DNA of 64,000 bases. It comes from Aquimonas sp044344935 (GTDB lineage: Bacteria > Pseudomonadota > Gammaproteobacteria > Xanthomonadales > Xanthomonadaceae). Within the stretch, counting starts at the first letter, position 1, and every line of letters starts with the position of its first letter. The position numbers and the translations under genes were made by a program. Below, in pieces: positions 27,297 through 37,081 of this stretch. The DNA lies in the NCBI GenBank assembly GCA_044344935.1, contig JBIJCA010000001.1, positions 1 to 64,000 on the forward strand, written 5' to 3'. The notes beneath the pieces were generated by a model. The model was not told the origin of the DNA, did no database searches, and saw nothing but the letters and a program-made list of their open reading frames with translations.

Positions 27297-28259
27297 TCAG
27301 GTGGTGGCGAAGTGTTCCCGGGCGAATGCGACCCGCTCCGCGGGATCGGTACTGAGACCGACGGTGTCACGGTGCTCCTCGATCTTCCTGAGCCGGTGCA
27401 GCAAACCGTTGCCGTTGGCAATCTGAATGGCCAGGCCAGGCCGGGCGTTGAGCTCGAGGATCATGGGGCCATTGTTTTTGTCAAGAACGAAGTCGACACC
27501 GATGTAGCCCAGCTGGGACAGCTCATAGCAGCGCGACGCCATTTCCAGGAGTTCGCTCCAGCGTGGAATCTGCAATCCGACGATGCTGTGCTCCGTGTCG
27601 GGATGTTCCTTGACCGGCTCTGTACCCCATACACCCCGGCGGGTCAGACCGGTGGGGATATCGATCCCGACGCCGATTGCGCCTTGGTGGAGGTTGGCTT
27701 TGCCGTCGGAGAGCCGGGTTGGAAGACGGATCATCGCCATCACGGGGTATCCCAGGAACACGATGATGCGAACGTCCGGCACGCCCTTGTAGCTCACCTG
27801 GTCGAAGATCGGGTCGAACTGGACGCAGTATTCGACCAGCAGGTGATCGGGGTGTCCCCCAAGCGAGAAAAGGCCGGACAGGCCATTCGACAGGTGGTGT
27901 TCGAACTCTTCGCGATTCATGAGCTGGCCGTTGGAACGCCGGTACTTGTCCCCGCGACGACCGTTGATGACCAGAATTCCATCACCGCCCGACCCGTGCG
28001 CCGGTTTCACGACAAACTGTTCCCGGTGCTCGATCTTCCGGTGCAGCTCACTGATCTCGTGCTCTTCGCGTACCACGGCGAAGAGTTCAGGGACGGGTAG
28101 CCCGGCCTCGATTGCAAGCTGTTTGGTGATCAACTTGTCGTCGACGCGTGGATAGAAGCGGCGCTTGTTGTACGCGAGGATGAACTCGGCGTTCCGCTGC
28201 CCGAGGCCCATCAGACCAATGCTTCGGAGTTGGCGCGCTATCGAGAACAGATTGAGCAT
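27297..28259 (-). CDS. RimK-like ATP-grasp ligase (alpha-L-glutamate ligase-like)
   Basis: The product is a 320-residue cytoplasmic protein of the ATP-grasp fold. ATP-binding loops are FVVKPAHGSGGDGILVI (about residue 82) and the magnesium/ATP site PMILELNARPGLAIQIANG (about 265). It would form an amide bond between a carboxylate and an amine, by analogy with glutamate ligases. The substrate is unknown. It starts three bases after the stop of the membrane protein at 28263; the two are a recurring pair in proteobacteria, usually with a retropepsin-like protease that is missing here. Confidence 0.82.
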   Translation of the reverse strand: MLNLFSIARQLRSIGLMGLGQRNAEFILAYNKRRFYPRVDDKLITKQLAIEAGLPVPELFAVVREEHEISELHRKIEHREQFVVKPAHGSGGDGILVINGRRGDKYRRSNGQLMNREEFEHHLSNGLSGLFSLGGHPDHLLVEYCVQFDPIFDQVSYKGVPDVRIIVFLGYPVMAMIRLPTRLSDGKANLHQGAIGVGIDIPTGLTRRGVWGTEPVKEHPDTEHSIVGLQIPRWSELLEMASRCYELSQLGYIGVDFVLDKNNGPMILELNARPGLAIQIANGNGLLHRLRKIEEHRDTVGLSTDPAERVAFAREHFATT

Positions 28260-28262
28260 GGC

Positions 28263-29828
28263 TCAGGCCTTGCCGGCTTGGGCTGCGTTCGCTTTCTCGG
28301 TCGCCTGGACCTCACGGGCCAATGCTCGGAAACGAAACAGTTCGCTGAGACGATAGCCGGAGTAGCGGCCGATCACGAGAGTCAGGGCGAGCAGGATGAG
28401 CAGGGCCTCGGGGAAAACGAAGACGAAGTGTTCGAGGGGCTCCCAGCTCATGGCCAGATAAGCCATGCAGGCAACGATGAGTGATCCGATGCCTTCCTTC
28501 AGTGCGAAACCCGGACCGCGCTCTTCCCAAGCGATCGACATGCGTTCGATGGTCATGGCCATGATGACCATCGGGAACAGCGCCACTGACAAGCCGACTT
28601 CGATTCCCAGGCGGTTGGCGAGAATCGAGACCGCGGCCATCAGCAGCACCACAAGAATCAGCACCGAGGTAAGCCTGGGTACAAGCAGGAGGCGCAAGCG
28701 CTCCATGTAGAAGCGCACGAGCAGTCCAGCCCCGACCACCAGAACGAAGAGGGTGACACCCGCCAGGAGCTGCGTTTCCCTGAAGGCGATCGCTATCAGC
28801 ACGGGCATGAACGTCCCAAATGTCTTGATGCCGATGATGTTTCGCAGCAGCAACATAAGGAAGGCGCCGATCGGCACCATGAGCAGCACCTTGTAGACGG
28901 ACTGCGTCTGCAGGGGCAGGCTCAAGAGCGAGTAGCGCACCAGATCGGCGTTCTGGACCTCAAGACGACGCTCGGCTGTGGCGATTGCATCCGCGAGATT
29001 GCGGCTGACCGAGAAGGTCAGTTCAGGCCGACCGGCTTCTTCGATCTGCAGCAATGGCGCGCTCGCGGAGGTCCATAGAAAAAGGTTCTCGGGCCAACCG
29101 TCGACCGCCGTTTCCAGATCGATGGTGGTCCACCCCTTTCCGTCATGCACCTGCAGCCAGGGGCGAATCGGTGCAGCGGCTTGACTGTCGGCGAGCAGCA
29201 GGCCGCGCACAACTCGTGCCGGGATCTGGCGCATCGCTAGCAATTGGGTGATGTAGTTCGCCTTGGCGTCCGCATCGACAAGGCTTTCCGTCAGGAGTGC
29301 GACCTCTTCCGAAGGCGCCGCCACGTTCATCTGCCGCACCAGCTCCTTTGCATAGGTCGGCACGTTGGACGAGCCAAGACGAACGTTGTCCAGCAGGGTC
29401 TGCGCTGCGGTGGCAAAGGGTTCCTCGAGGGTCGGGGGCGTCGCAAGACGCGGGGCACCGCCTAGGGGTTCGCTCTGCCTGTCGCGCACCACAGTCGCCC
29501 GGTAGTACAGCGCCTGGCGACCGGTTGCGCGCCGTATTGACCATTGCACTTCCCGACTGTCGCGACGGGGCTCGTCGAGCTTGGAGTAGTTCCGCGCCAC
29601 GAAGCGTTCGTCGAGGACAGTGAAGCCGGGCGTGACCGACGGCAACTGCAGAACGACCGTGTTGGCTGGCTTGCGCGGCTGATACTGGATGCGCGCTTGC
29701 AGGGTCCAGACCTCGACCTCCGCATTGGGCTGCAGAGGGAAGTCGAGGTATCTCCACTTGTAGTAGATCGCGCCGCCACCGATCAGACTCAGCGCCAGGG
29801 CCAGCAGGTAGAGATGGGCTTTCTTCAT
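28263..29828 (-). CDS. Inactive-transglutaminase / seven-helix membrane protein
   Basis: The product is 521 residues. An N-terminal signal-anchor helix (LYLLALALSLIGGGAIYY) is followed by a periplasmic transglutaminase-fold domain (about 40-280) whose catalytic Cys and His are not seen. About seven membrane helices occupy residues 310-500 (MVPIGAFLMLLLRNIIGIKTFG region). This is the inactive transglutaminase/7TM fusion usually encoded beside an ATP-grasp ligase. It may act as a membrane sensor or scaffold for that enzyme. Its function is not established; the domain plan and pairing are clear. Confidence 0.82.
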   Translation of the reverse strand: MKKAHLYLLALALSLIGGGAIYYKWRYLDFPLQPNAEVEVWTLQARIQYQPRKPANTVVLQLPSVTPGFTVLDERFVARNYSKLDEPRRDSREVQWSIRRATGRQALYYRATVVRDRQSEPLGGAPRLATPPTLEEPFATAAQTLLDNVRLGSSNVPTYAKELVRQMNVAAPSEEVALLTESLVDADAKANYITQLLAMRQIPARVVRGLLLADSQAAAPIRPWLQVHDGKGWTTIDLETAVDGWPENLFLWTSASAPLLQIEEAGRPELTFSVSRNLADAIATAERRLEVQNADLVRYSLLSLPLQTQSVYKVLLMVPIGAFLMLLLRNIIGIKTFGTFMPVLIAIAFRETQLLAGVTLFVLVVGAGLLVRFYMERLRLLLVPRLTSVLILVVLLMAAVSILANRLGIEVGLSVALFPMVIMAMTIERMSIAWEERGPGFALKEGIGSLIVACMAYLAMSWEPLEHFVFVFPEALLILLALTLVIGRYSGYRLSELFRFRALAREVQATEKANAAQAGKA

Positions 29829-30386
29829 TGGATGTGGGCGCTTGCAGGGCTAGGCAGCCACGGTGGCCGCATTCAGCCGCAGTATAGCTAGCCGGGACAT
29901 TCGCGAGCCGGGCATGACTCTCGCGGATCCATCTTTCGTCTGGGCTTCTCGCCAAGCTCGGTGCCTTCTGCCGACGGCAGCGGCACTTTGGGTAGGCTCG
30001 CTGCCCCTGTGCGGAGCGATTTTGCGCAGGCCATGTTCCCCTCCTGTTCGGAGGTGAGCGCCGCGAGCGCGGCGAGTTGCGCTCAGCCGGTCTGGCGGTC
30101 TGGCGGTCTGGCTGAGGCCTGGGCCTTCGGGCCTGTTGCGCACGCAGGTGAGGAGCACGCGAGGTGCTCTCACCGGATCGTTCAAGGCCCCACAGAAGGG
30201 CCGAGAAGTCCTCCGGCTCGCTCGCTCAAGCGAACCCTCTCACGGAGCTAGGCCGCGTTGACCCCTGTCCAAAGGCAATCAGCGCATCGGAGAGGCCCAC
30301 GCAGTCCGGGCAAGGGTCCGCGCGTTTCGTCGCGACGCAAAAAGCGGTGATGGCGTCAGCGTTGGGCGGCTCCGCACGACGAGTGC
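29829..30386. other. 558-bp intergenic region with small repeats
   Basis: No convincing gene is present; the overlapping ORFs lack recognisable domains. The segment holds a hairpin CGCCGC-GAGC-GCGGCG (30059-30074), an 8-bp tandem repeat GGTCTGGC three times (30089-30112), and the flanking inverted pair CTCAGCC / GGCTGAG (30082-30088, 30110-30116). It separates gyrB from the transglutaminase-like gene. It may contain the gyrB transcript end and the promoter of the following operon, but I cannot locate them. Confidence 0.45.
30089..30112. repeat. Three tandem copies of GGTCTGGC
   Basis: Three perfect 8-bp units lie between inverted arms CTCAGCC and GGCTGAG, so the array could be the loop of a hairpin. 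It is noncoding. No function is evident. Confidence 0.6.
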
Positions 30387-32810
30387 TCAGATATCCAGAT
30401 TGGCGACCTTCAGCGCGTTCTCTTCAATGAAATCACGGCGCGGCTCGACAACGTCGCCCATCAGCGTCGAAAAGATCTGATCAGCGGCGACCGCGTCTTC
30501 AATCCTGACGCGCAGAAGACGCCGCGTCTCGGGATTGACGGTGGTGTCCCAAAGCTGATCCGGATTCATTTCGCCCAAGCCCTTGAAGCGCTGAATCGTG
30601 CGGCCTCGCTTGGCTTCCTCAAACAGCCAGTGGTGGACATCCGCGAAACGGGTGACTGGCTGGCTTCGGCTGCCGCGACTGATCCGGGCGCCATCCTGCA
30701 GCAGGTCGTGCAGTTCGCGAGCCGCATCGACGACCGGCTTCAGCTCGCCAGACTCGAACAAGGGCAGCGGCCACAGGTGCTCGAGGGAAAGGCCATGGTG
30801 CTGCCGCTTGATGCGGAGAGCAGCGGCATGATTGTCGGTTGCCTCGGTCCAGTCGAGGGTATAGCGAGGCTTGCCCAAGCCGGAACGGGCGAGCTTGCTG
30901 TGGGCAGCTGCCAGCCAGGATTCGGCCTGCGCGCGATCTGCGACGAGCACGGATGTCAGCGGCGGCAATTCGAGGAGCGCCTCGAGTACCGCCGGGTCGT
31001 GACGGTGGCTCAATCGACGGATGGAATCCTGGGCGTTCCCGAACAGAGTCAGGACATGCTCCAGCGCGGCTGCGCTGATCGGGGGTTGCTCCGCGCCGCA
31101 AACAAGCTCGGCGCCTTCCACGGCATGGCTGATCAGGTAGGCCGTCAGTGCCGCATCGTCTTTCAGGTAGATCTCCTGCTTGCCCTGCTTCAATTTGTAC
31201 AGCGGGGGCAGGCCGATATACACATGCCCACGCTCGATCAGTTCAGGCATCTGCCGGTAGAAGAAGGTCAGCAGCAGCGTGCGGATGTGCGAACCGTCAA
31301 CATCCGCGTCCGTCATGATGATGATGCGGTGGTAGCGCAGCTTGTCGGGGTTGAACTCCTCTCTGCCGATTCCACAGCCAAGCGCAGTGATCAACGTGCC
31401 GACCTCGGCAGAGCCAAGCATCTTGTCGAAGCGCGCCTTCTCGACATTCAGGATCTTTCCGCGCAGTGGCAGGATCGCCTGCGTTCGGCGATTTCGCCCC
31501 TGCTTGGCCGACCCGCCCGCGGAATCACCCTCGACGAGGAACAGCTCCGACAGCGCCGGATCCTTCTCCTGGCAATCGGCAAGTTTTCCGGGGAGGCCCG
31601 CGATGTCGAGCGCACCCTTGCGTCGGGTCAGGTCGCGCGCTTTACGCGCCGCTTCGCGTGCCCGCGCAGCGTCGACCACCTTTGCCGCGATCGCGCGCGC
31701 GTCCTGGGGGTGCTCCTGCAAGAACTCTTCGAAACGCTTCGAGACCACACTTTCGACAACAGTCTTGACCTCGGAGGAGACCAGCTTTTCCTTGGTCTGC
31801 GAAGAGAAGCTAGGGTCCGGCACTTTTACTGAGAGAACCGCGACCATGCCTTCTCGCATGTCGTCGCCGCTCATGCCCACTTTGGCTTGCTTCAGCAAGC
31901 CGGACTGCTCGATGTAGGCGCCGAGGGTCCGGGTGAGCGCCGCGCGGAAGCCGGCAAGATGCGTACCACCGTCTTTTTGCGGAATGTTGTTGGTGAAGCA
32001 GAACATCGTCTCCTGGTAAGCATCGGTCCATTGGACCGCCACTTCCACCACGATTCCGTTCTCCTCCCCGGACAGGGGAATCACGGCAGGATGCAAGGGC
32101 GTCTTGAGCTGCGCAAGATGCTCAACGAAGCTGCGAATGCCGCCCTCGTATCGGAACTGGTCGCGCTTGTCGCTGCGCTCATCGGTCAGGTCGATGCGCA
32201 CACCCGAGTTCAGAAACGAGAGTTCTCGCAGGCGTTTCGCCAGGATGTCGTAGTGGAACTCGACATCGCTGAAGATTTCTTTGCTTGGCAAAAACCGAAG
32301 TTCGGTGCCGCGCTTGCTCGAAGGCGCCACCTGCTTCAGCGGATACAGCGGGTCGCCCAGCCGATACTCTTGCAGGTGCTCGAAACCGTCGCGCCAGATC
32401 CGCAGGGTGAGATGCTCGGACAGAGCGTTGACGACCGATACGCCAACCCCGTGCAGGCCGCCCGACACCTTGTAGCTGTTGTCGTCGAACTTTCCGCCCG
32501 CGTGCAGCACAGTCATGATGACTTCGGCGGCGGAGCGCTGCTCTTCATGGTGAATGTCAACGGGAATCCCTCGCCCGTTGTCCTGCACGCTGACGCTGCC
32601 GTCCGCATGGATGATGACGAGCACCGTGTCGCAATGACCGGCCAAGGCTTCGTCGATCGCGTTGTCGACGACCTCGAAGACCATGTGATGCAGTCCCGTG
32701 CCGTCATGCACGTCGCCGATGTACATGCCAGGTCGTTTTCGCACGGCTTCCAGGCCACGCAGTACGGTGATTCGACTGGAATCGTAGTCGTTCGGGGTCT
32801 GGTCGCTCAT
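30387..32810 (-). CDS. gyrB: DNA gyrase subunit B
   Basis: The product is 807 residues, close to the 804 of E. coli, including the proteobacterial insert in the TOPRIM region. The GHKL ATPase domain has EVVDNAIDEALAGH and the glycine loop GGLHGVGVSVVNALSE. The TOPRIM domain has EGDSAGGSAKQGR and the acidic DADVDGSHIRTLLLTF block. The C terminus ends with EENALKVANLDI. With GyrA it introduces negative supercoils using ATP. It is downstream of recF (70 bp) in the conserved dnaA-dnaN-recF-gyrB order. The start codon at 32810 gives a normal-length N terminus. Confidence 0.97.
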   Translation of the reverse strand: MSDQTPNDYDSSRITVLRGLEAVRKRPGMYIGDVHDGTGLHHMVFEVVDNAIDEALAGHCDTVLVIIHADGSVSVQDNGRGIPVDIHHEEQRSAAEVIMTVLHAGGKFDDNSYKVSGGLHGVGVSVVNALSEHLTLRIWRDGFEHLQEYRLGDPLYPLKQVAPSSKRGTELRFLPSKEIFSDVEFHYDILAKRLRELSFLNSGVRIDLTDERSDKRDQFRYEGGIRSFVEHLAQLKTPLHPAVIPLSGEENGIVVEVAVQWTDAYQETMFCFTNNIPQKDGGTHLAGFRAALTRTLGAYIEQSGLLKQAKVGMSGDDMREGMVAVLSVKVPDPSFSSQTKEKLVSSEVKTVVESVVSKRFEEFLQEHPQDARAIAAKVVDAARAREAARKARDLTRRKGALDIAGLPGKLADCQEKDPALSELFLVEGDSAGGSAKQGRNRRTQAILPLRGKILNVEKARFDKMLGSAEVGTLITALGCGIGREEFNPDKLRYHRIIIMTDADVDGSHIRTLLLTFFYRQMPELIERGHVYIGLPPLYKLKQGKQEIYLKDDAALTAYLISHAVEGAELVCGAEQPPISAAALEHVLTLFGNAQDSIRRLSHRHDPAVLEALLELPPLTSVLVADRAQAESWLAAAHSKLARSGLGKPRYTLDWTEATDNHAAALRIKRQHHGLSLEHLWPLPLFESGELKPVVDAARELHDLLQDGARISRGSRSQPVTRFADVHHWLFEEAKRGRTIQRFKGLGEMNPDQLWDTTVNPETRRLLRVRIEDAVAADQIFSTLMGDVVEPRRDFIEENALKVANLDI

Positions 32811-32880
32811 GGGATCCCTGGCTTGGCGGAGCGCAGCTTGGCTTCAAGGGGAAACCGTGTCGGCTGGCGCAAGGCGCGAA

Positions 32881-33960
32881 TTATAGCAGGGGGGTGATGG
32901 CGCCCCGTTCCACGTGAAACACCATCTCTGCTGCAGCCTGCGCCCACTCTGGTCGCTCAACTCCAGTCACCAGAGCCTGTGCCTGATGGCTGCGCAGATA
33001 TCCCAGAACAGCCTGAGCATGATGCGTGTCGAGCTCACTGCAGAGATCGTCCAACAACAGTAGCGGCAGTGCGCCATGCGCATTGAGGAACATCTCAGCC
33101 AGGCCGAGCACCAGAGACAGGGCAACTATCTTGGACTGGCCACGGGACAAGCGATCCCGCGCAAACGAACCGTCTATACGCATCAGGATGTCCGCGCGCT
33201 GCGGGCCGCTGCCGGTGAAACCCGCGGACAGGTCGCGCGTTCGGTTTGCTGCCAGCGCTTCGGAATACTCGGGGTACGCCTTGCCCCAACCCGAGCGGTA
33301 CTCGAAGTCCATCTCGGCCAAGGGTGGCGACAGCCACGCCAACACGACGCGGGTACGGTGCAACCATCGCTCCGAGAAGTGCCGCCGGGTCCGATCCAGG
33401 CGCTGACCCAAGGCCGCCAGAACAGGATCAAAAGCATCGAGCTGATCACCGGAGCGGAGTCGCAGCAACTCGTTTCGATGACGCAAGGTGCGATGCCACT
33501 CCGACCACAAGGTCAAGGGTTCACGTTCCACGTGGAACACGCCCCAATCGAGAAGCCGCCGCCGCCGCTCACCCGGCCCTGAAACCAGAGCGTGAGATCC
33601 CGGCTCGAAACACAGCATCGGCGCCCGCGAAGCGAGCTCGAGCACTCGCCCGACCCTCTCACCGTCAATCCGATACTCCCAAGCGTTACCGCGCTCTCGC
33701 GCGATTCCCAGACGGACCGGAACACCTGCAGCTGAACGCCATTCAGAGAAAACGAAACCGCGACTCGACCCGTCGCTAAGGACAGTCTCGATCTGACTTG
33801 TTCGAAAGGACCGTGCGTGCGAAACCAGGAACAGGCCTTCAAGCACCGTCGTTTTACCAGCCCCATTCACACCCTGTAACCAAGAGACTCCTGGGCCAGG
33901 AAAAAACTCAGCCCCGGCGAACGCGCGAAGCCCGCCGAGGCTGACGTGACACAGACGCAT
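32881..33960 (-). CDS. recF: DNA replication and repair protein RecF
   Basis: The product is a 359-residue SMC-like ATPase. The Walker A is GVNGAGKTTVLEG (about residue 31), the signature motif LSRGQSKIVALSLV (about 272) and the Walker B LLLLDDLCSEL (about 300). RecF loads RecA at gapped DNA with RecO and RecR. It starts only eight bases after dnaN ends, so the two are likely co-transcribed. Its length matches the family (about 360). Confidence 0.95.
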   Translation of the reverse strand: MRLCHVSLGGLRAFAGAEFFPGPGVSWLQGVNGAGKTTVLEGLFLVSHARSFRTSQIETVLSDGSSRGFVFSEWRSAAGVPVRLGIARERGNAWEYRIDGERVGRVLELASRAPMLCFEPGSHALVSGPGERRRRLLDWGVFHVEREPLTLWSEWHRTLRHRNELLRLRSGDQLDAFDPVLAALGQRLDRTRRHFSERWLHRTRVVLAWLSPPLAEMDFEYRSGWGKAYPEYSEALAANRTRDLSAGFTGSGPQRADILMRIDGSFARDRLSRGQSKIVALSLVLGLAEMFLNAHGALPLLLLDDLCSELDTHHAQAVLGYLRSHQAQALVTGVERPEWAQAAAEMVFHVERGAITPLL

Positions 33961-33968
33961 CGAATGGA

Positions 33969-35069
33969 CTACAGCCGCATCGGCATTACGACGTGCCGAT
34001 TGCGACCATGACTCGGCTCACGCACGAGCGCGCTGGACCCGGAGTCGCGGAAGAGCAACAACACATCCTCTTCGGTCAATGCGCCCAACGCGTCCTGAAG
34101 GTAACTGGCGTTGAACCCGATCGAAAGACCGCTGATCGAGGTGTCGGCCTCAACTTCCTCGACTGCTTCTTCCTGTTCGGGATTGTGTGCAGACACCCGC
34201 AACACCTGCGGATCGACCTCGATGCGAACACCCCGGTACTTCTCGTTCGACAAGATGACCGCTCGCTGCAACGCAGCCCGCAGAACATCGCGGTTGACCT
34301 TCACTTCCTTGTCGGCGCCCAGTGGGATCACGGCTTCATAGTCCGGAAAACGACCATCGATCAGTTTCGAACTGAAAGACACATCGTCGCGGCGGACACG
34401 GACATGCGACCGGCCCACTTCAAGTTCGATTTCGCGATCTGTGTTCTCGAGCAAGCGCAAAAGCTCCAGAACGCCCTTGCGCGGAAGAATCAACTGCCGC
34501 CGCGCTTGTGGTCCTGCGATCAGCTCGCTCTCGCTCAAGGCGAGACGGTGGCCATCCGTAGCGACGCAACGCAACAGACTGCCGTCAGCGTCCAGGAGCA
34601 GCCCGTTCAAGTAAAAACGGACGTCCTGTTGCGCCATTGCAAACGCGGTCGCATCGAAGGTCTTCTTCAATGCGCCCTCCGGAAGCCGCAAGCGGTCGAC
34701 AATCTCGCCTTCATCCGTCGAGGGATATTCATCGGCGCTGAGGCCGGCCAGCGTGTAGCGACTTCGCCCCGCGGTCACGGTGATGCGATCGCCGTTCGTA
34801 CTCACTGTCACCATGACGCCGTCCGGGAGCGCGCGGACGATCTCAAAGAACTTCCTCGCCGGAATAGTCGTTGCCCCCGACTCTCCGTCGCTGCAAGCGA
34901 CGCGTGCAACCAGTTCGACTTCGAGATCCGTCGCTGTCAGCGACAGCGTTCCGTGGTCGAGCACGACCAGCAGATTCGACAACACCGGCATGGTCTGGCG
35001 CTTCTCGACCACGCTGACCACCTGCTGCAACGGCTTGAGCAACACTTCGCGCGTCAGACTGAAACGCAT
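33969..35069 (-). CDS. dnaN: DNA polymerase III beta sliding clamp
   Basis: The product is 366 residues, the family length. It contains three clamp domains; the start MRFSLTREVLLKPLQQV and the terminal MPMRL are diagnostic. The clamp encircles DNA and tethers Pol III and other enzymes. It is in the conserved dnaA-dnaN-recF-gyrB block on the minus strand. The gap to dnaA carries two DnaA boxes. Confidence 0.97.
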   Translation of the reverse strand: MRFSLTREVLLKPLQQVVSVVEKRQTMPVLSNLLVVLDHGTLSLTATDLEVELVARVACSDGESGATTIPARKFFEIVRALPDGVMVTVSTNGDRITVTAGRSRYTLAGLSADEYPSTDEGEIVDRLRLPEGALKKTFDATAFAMAQQDVRFYLNGLLLDADGSLLRCVATDGHRLALSESELIAGPQARRQLILPRKGVLELLRLLENTDREIELEVGRSHVRVRRDDVSFSSKLIDGRFPDYEAVIPLGADKEVKVNRDVLRAALQRAVILSNEKYRGVRIEVDPQVLRVSAHNPEQEEAVEEVEADTSISGLSIGFNASYLQDALGALTEEDVLLLFRDSGSSALVREPSHGRNRHVVMPMRL

Positions 35070-35320
35070 ACCTCGACCCTCATGTTTTTAAAGCTTTTGA
35101 AAGAATGTTGGTGATGATGGTGTCACGGGTTCTCCGGGATAAACCATGCAACTCACTGACATCCAACGATTTTTCCAGGCATAGAGGGCTGTGGGTCAGC
35201 CCCCTCCGGGCTGTGCACCGCGTGTGGATAAAAAGCTCGTCTGTAGCCCCGCCCAATTTGGTCTCCAGCTTATCCACAGCTTACCAACTTGGTTCCACAG
35301 CGCCCGAATCTCGGGTCTCG
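35070..35320. other. oriC: Candidate replication origin (oriC) between dnaA and dnaN
   Basis: Two perfect 9-mer DnaA boxes are visible: TGTGGATAA at 35223-35231 (plus) and TTATCCACA at 35270-35278 (opposite orientation). Near the dnaN side, 35081-35105 is AT-rich (contains TTTTTAAAGCTTTTGAAAG), a possible unwinding element. Several six-of-nine matches also occur. The flanking gene order (dnaN on one side, dnaA on the other) is where many gammaproteobacteria keep the origin. The boxes alone do not prove origin function. Confidence 0.65.
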
Positions 35321-36676
35321 CTATTCGGTCAAGCGCCGCACGAGCTTGTCCCAGTCTTCGCGCGACTTCGGATCGTCACCTACCAGTGCACGCACGACCT
35401 TGCAGGCGTGCATGACTGTGGTGTGGTCGCGACCGCCAAAGGCGTCGCCAATCTCCGGCAAGCTGTGCTCGGTGAGCTCCTTTGCGAGAGCCATCGCCAT
35501 CTGCCGAGGTCGCGCCAGCGAACGCGTGCGACGTTTCGAGAGCAGGTCGGACACGCGTAGCTGAAAGTAGTCCGCGACCGTCTTCTGGATATTGGTCAGG
35601 GAGATCACCGCTTGCTGGGCGCGGAGCAGATCACGCAGCGCCTCTTGGGCGAACTCCTCGGTGATCGCGCGGCCCATGAAGTTGGCTCTCGCGGCGAGGG
35701 TGTTGAGAGCGCCCTCGAGATCACGCACGTTCGAACGCATTCGTCGCGCAATCAGGAACGCGACGTTCTCGGGAAGTGGAAGTCCCTTGTGGGTGGCCTT
35801 CGCCAACAGGATGGCTGCGCGGGTCTCGAAATCGGGTGGTTCGATGGCAACTGACAGGCCCCAGCCGAGGCGCGACTTCAGGCGAGGCTCGAGGTTGTCG
35901 ACTTCCTTCGGATAACGATCGCAGGTCAGGATGATCTGCTGCTTGAGTTCGAACAGCGCGTTGAAGGTATGGAAAAACTCCTCCTGCGTGCGGTCCTTGC
36001 CAGCAAAAAACTGGATGTCGTCGATCAGCAGCGCATGCACGGAATGGAACTGCCGCTTGAACTGCTCCATCGCCTTGTCTGCAAGCGCTCGCATCATTGC
36101 AGCGAAGAACTGCTCGGAGCGCAGGTACAGAACACGCATCCCGGGGTTGCGCGAGAGCATGTGATTACCCGCCGCATGCATCAGGTGGGTCTTGCCGAGG
36201 CCAGTGCCCCCGTATAGCAGGAGCGGGTTGTAAGCCTTGCCAGGGTCGGTGGCGACCTGCATGGCGGCCGCCCTGCCGAGCTGGTTGGAACTGCCCTCGA
36301 TAAAGGTTTCGAAGGTATAACTGGGATCGAGATTGCTGGTGATGGGCCGTTCCCTGCCGCCGCTGGCCGAAACACGCACGCCTAGGCTGCTCGGCACGCT
36401 ACTGCGTGGTTCGGCAGCGGCCTCGCGATCGCGGCTCCTAGGGGCGCCCAGCCCGAGCTCAACCGACAGCATGGGAACGTCCGCGTAGTGCCGCAGCAGC
36501 TCCGCGATACGGGGCAAATAGTCATCTCGGACCGTTTCCACGACAAAGGCGTTGGGCGCGAACAGGGTCACACCCGCGTCGCTGACCTCGGCATGCAGGG
36601 GCTTGATCCAGGTGTAGAAGCTCTCGGCCGGCAACTCGGCTTCAAGACGTTCCAGGCAACGCAACCAGGGCGACAT
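35321..36676 (-). CDS. dnaA: Chromosomal replication initiator DnaA
   Basis: The product is 451 residues. Domain I begins MSPWLRCLERLEAELP, domain II is variable (about 90-115), and the AAA+ domain III has LLLYGGTGLGKTH (Walker A, about 157) and ALLIDDIQFFAGK (Walker B). Domain IV carries the DNA-binding signature GGRDHTTVMHAC (about 420). It binds DnaA boxes and melts the origin. The candidate oriC lies directly downstream of its stop, toward dnaN. The gene is single and complete. Confidence 0.97.
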   Translation of the reverse strand: MSPWLRCLERLEAELPAESFYTWIKPLHAEVSDAGVTLFAPNAFVVETVRDDYLPRIAELLRHYADVPMLSVELGLGAPRSRDREAAAEPRSSVPSSLGVRVSASGGRERPITSNLDPSYTFETFIEGSSNQLGRAAAMQVATDPGKAYNPLLLYGGTGLGKTHLMHAAGNHMLSRNPGMRVLYLRSEQFFAAMMRALADKAMEQFKRQFHSVHALLIDDIQFFAGKDRTQEEFFHTFNALFELKQQIILTCDRYPKEVDNLEPRLKSRLGWGLSVAIEPPDFETRAAILLAKATHKGLPLPENVAFLIARRMRSNVRDLEGALNTLAARANFMGRAITEEFAQEALRDLLRAQQAVISLTNIQKTVADYFQLRVSDLLSKRRTRSLARPRQMAMALAKELTEHSLPEIGDAFGGRDHTTVMHACKVVRALVGDDPKSREDWDKLVRRLTE

Positions 36677-37081
36677 GCAGCTTCCCGAGTGGGGCCGCTT
36701 GCCCGCGCACCCAACGCACGCGGCTGGAGGCAGGCAAAGCAGGCGGAGAAAAGGACTGAAGGTTCTGACCCGGCTTCGACTTGAAACCCTTTATGTCCTT
36801 GCCGAAAACGAGGGCGTCCGACGAGCCACCGGCAGGTGTCACGACAGAGGACCTGAACCACCGCGCGAGCCGCGGCGCCGAAGCGACCCCCTACGGTCGG
36901 CGACGCGTCCTGTGGTGCGGCGTTTCAAGCAAGCTTCCGAAAGGCCTCAAGCACGGATGCGGCGGGCGGCCCGTCAGTCTACGCCGCAGTAAACGCAGTG
37001 CCAACCGCGGCAGGGTTGACAGACAAAGCGGACGCCACGTATTCTCCGCGGTCTTTCTGCCCAGACATCAAGGCCGCTGTC
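36677..37081. other. 405-bp divergent dnaA-rpmH intergenic region
   Basis: No gene is seen; small ORFs here are not credible. It should contain the dnaA promoter (minus) and the rpmH promoter (plus, described separately). I see no perfect DnaA box in this gap, which favours the dnaA-dnaN side as origin. Confidence 0.55.
37016..37045 (+). promoter_or_regulatory. Candidate sigma-70 promoter for rpmH
   Basis: A perfect -35 TTGACA (37016-37021) is followed by 18 bases and then -10-like TATTCT (37040-37045), about 37 bases before the rpmH ATG. The distance and position fit a ribosomal-protein promoter. Confidence 0.6.

Noticed and set aside
36677..37081. Origin of replication on the rpmH side of dnaA
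   Set aside because: No perfect DnaA box is visible there, while the dnaA-dnaN gap has two.
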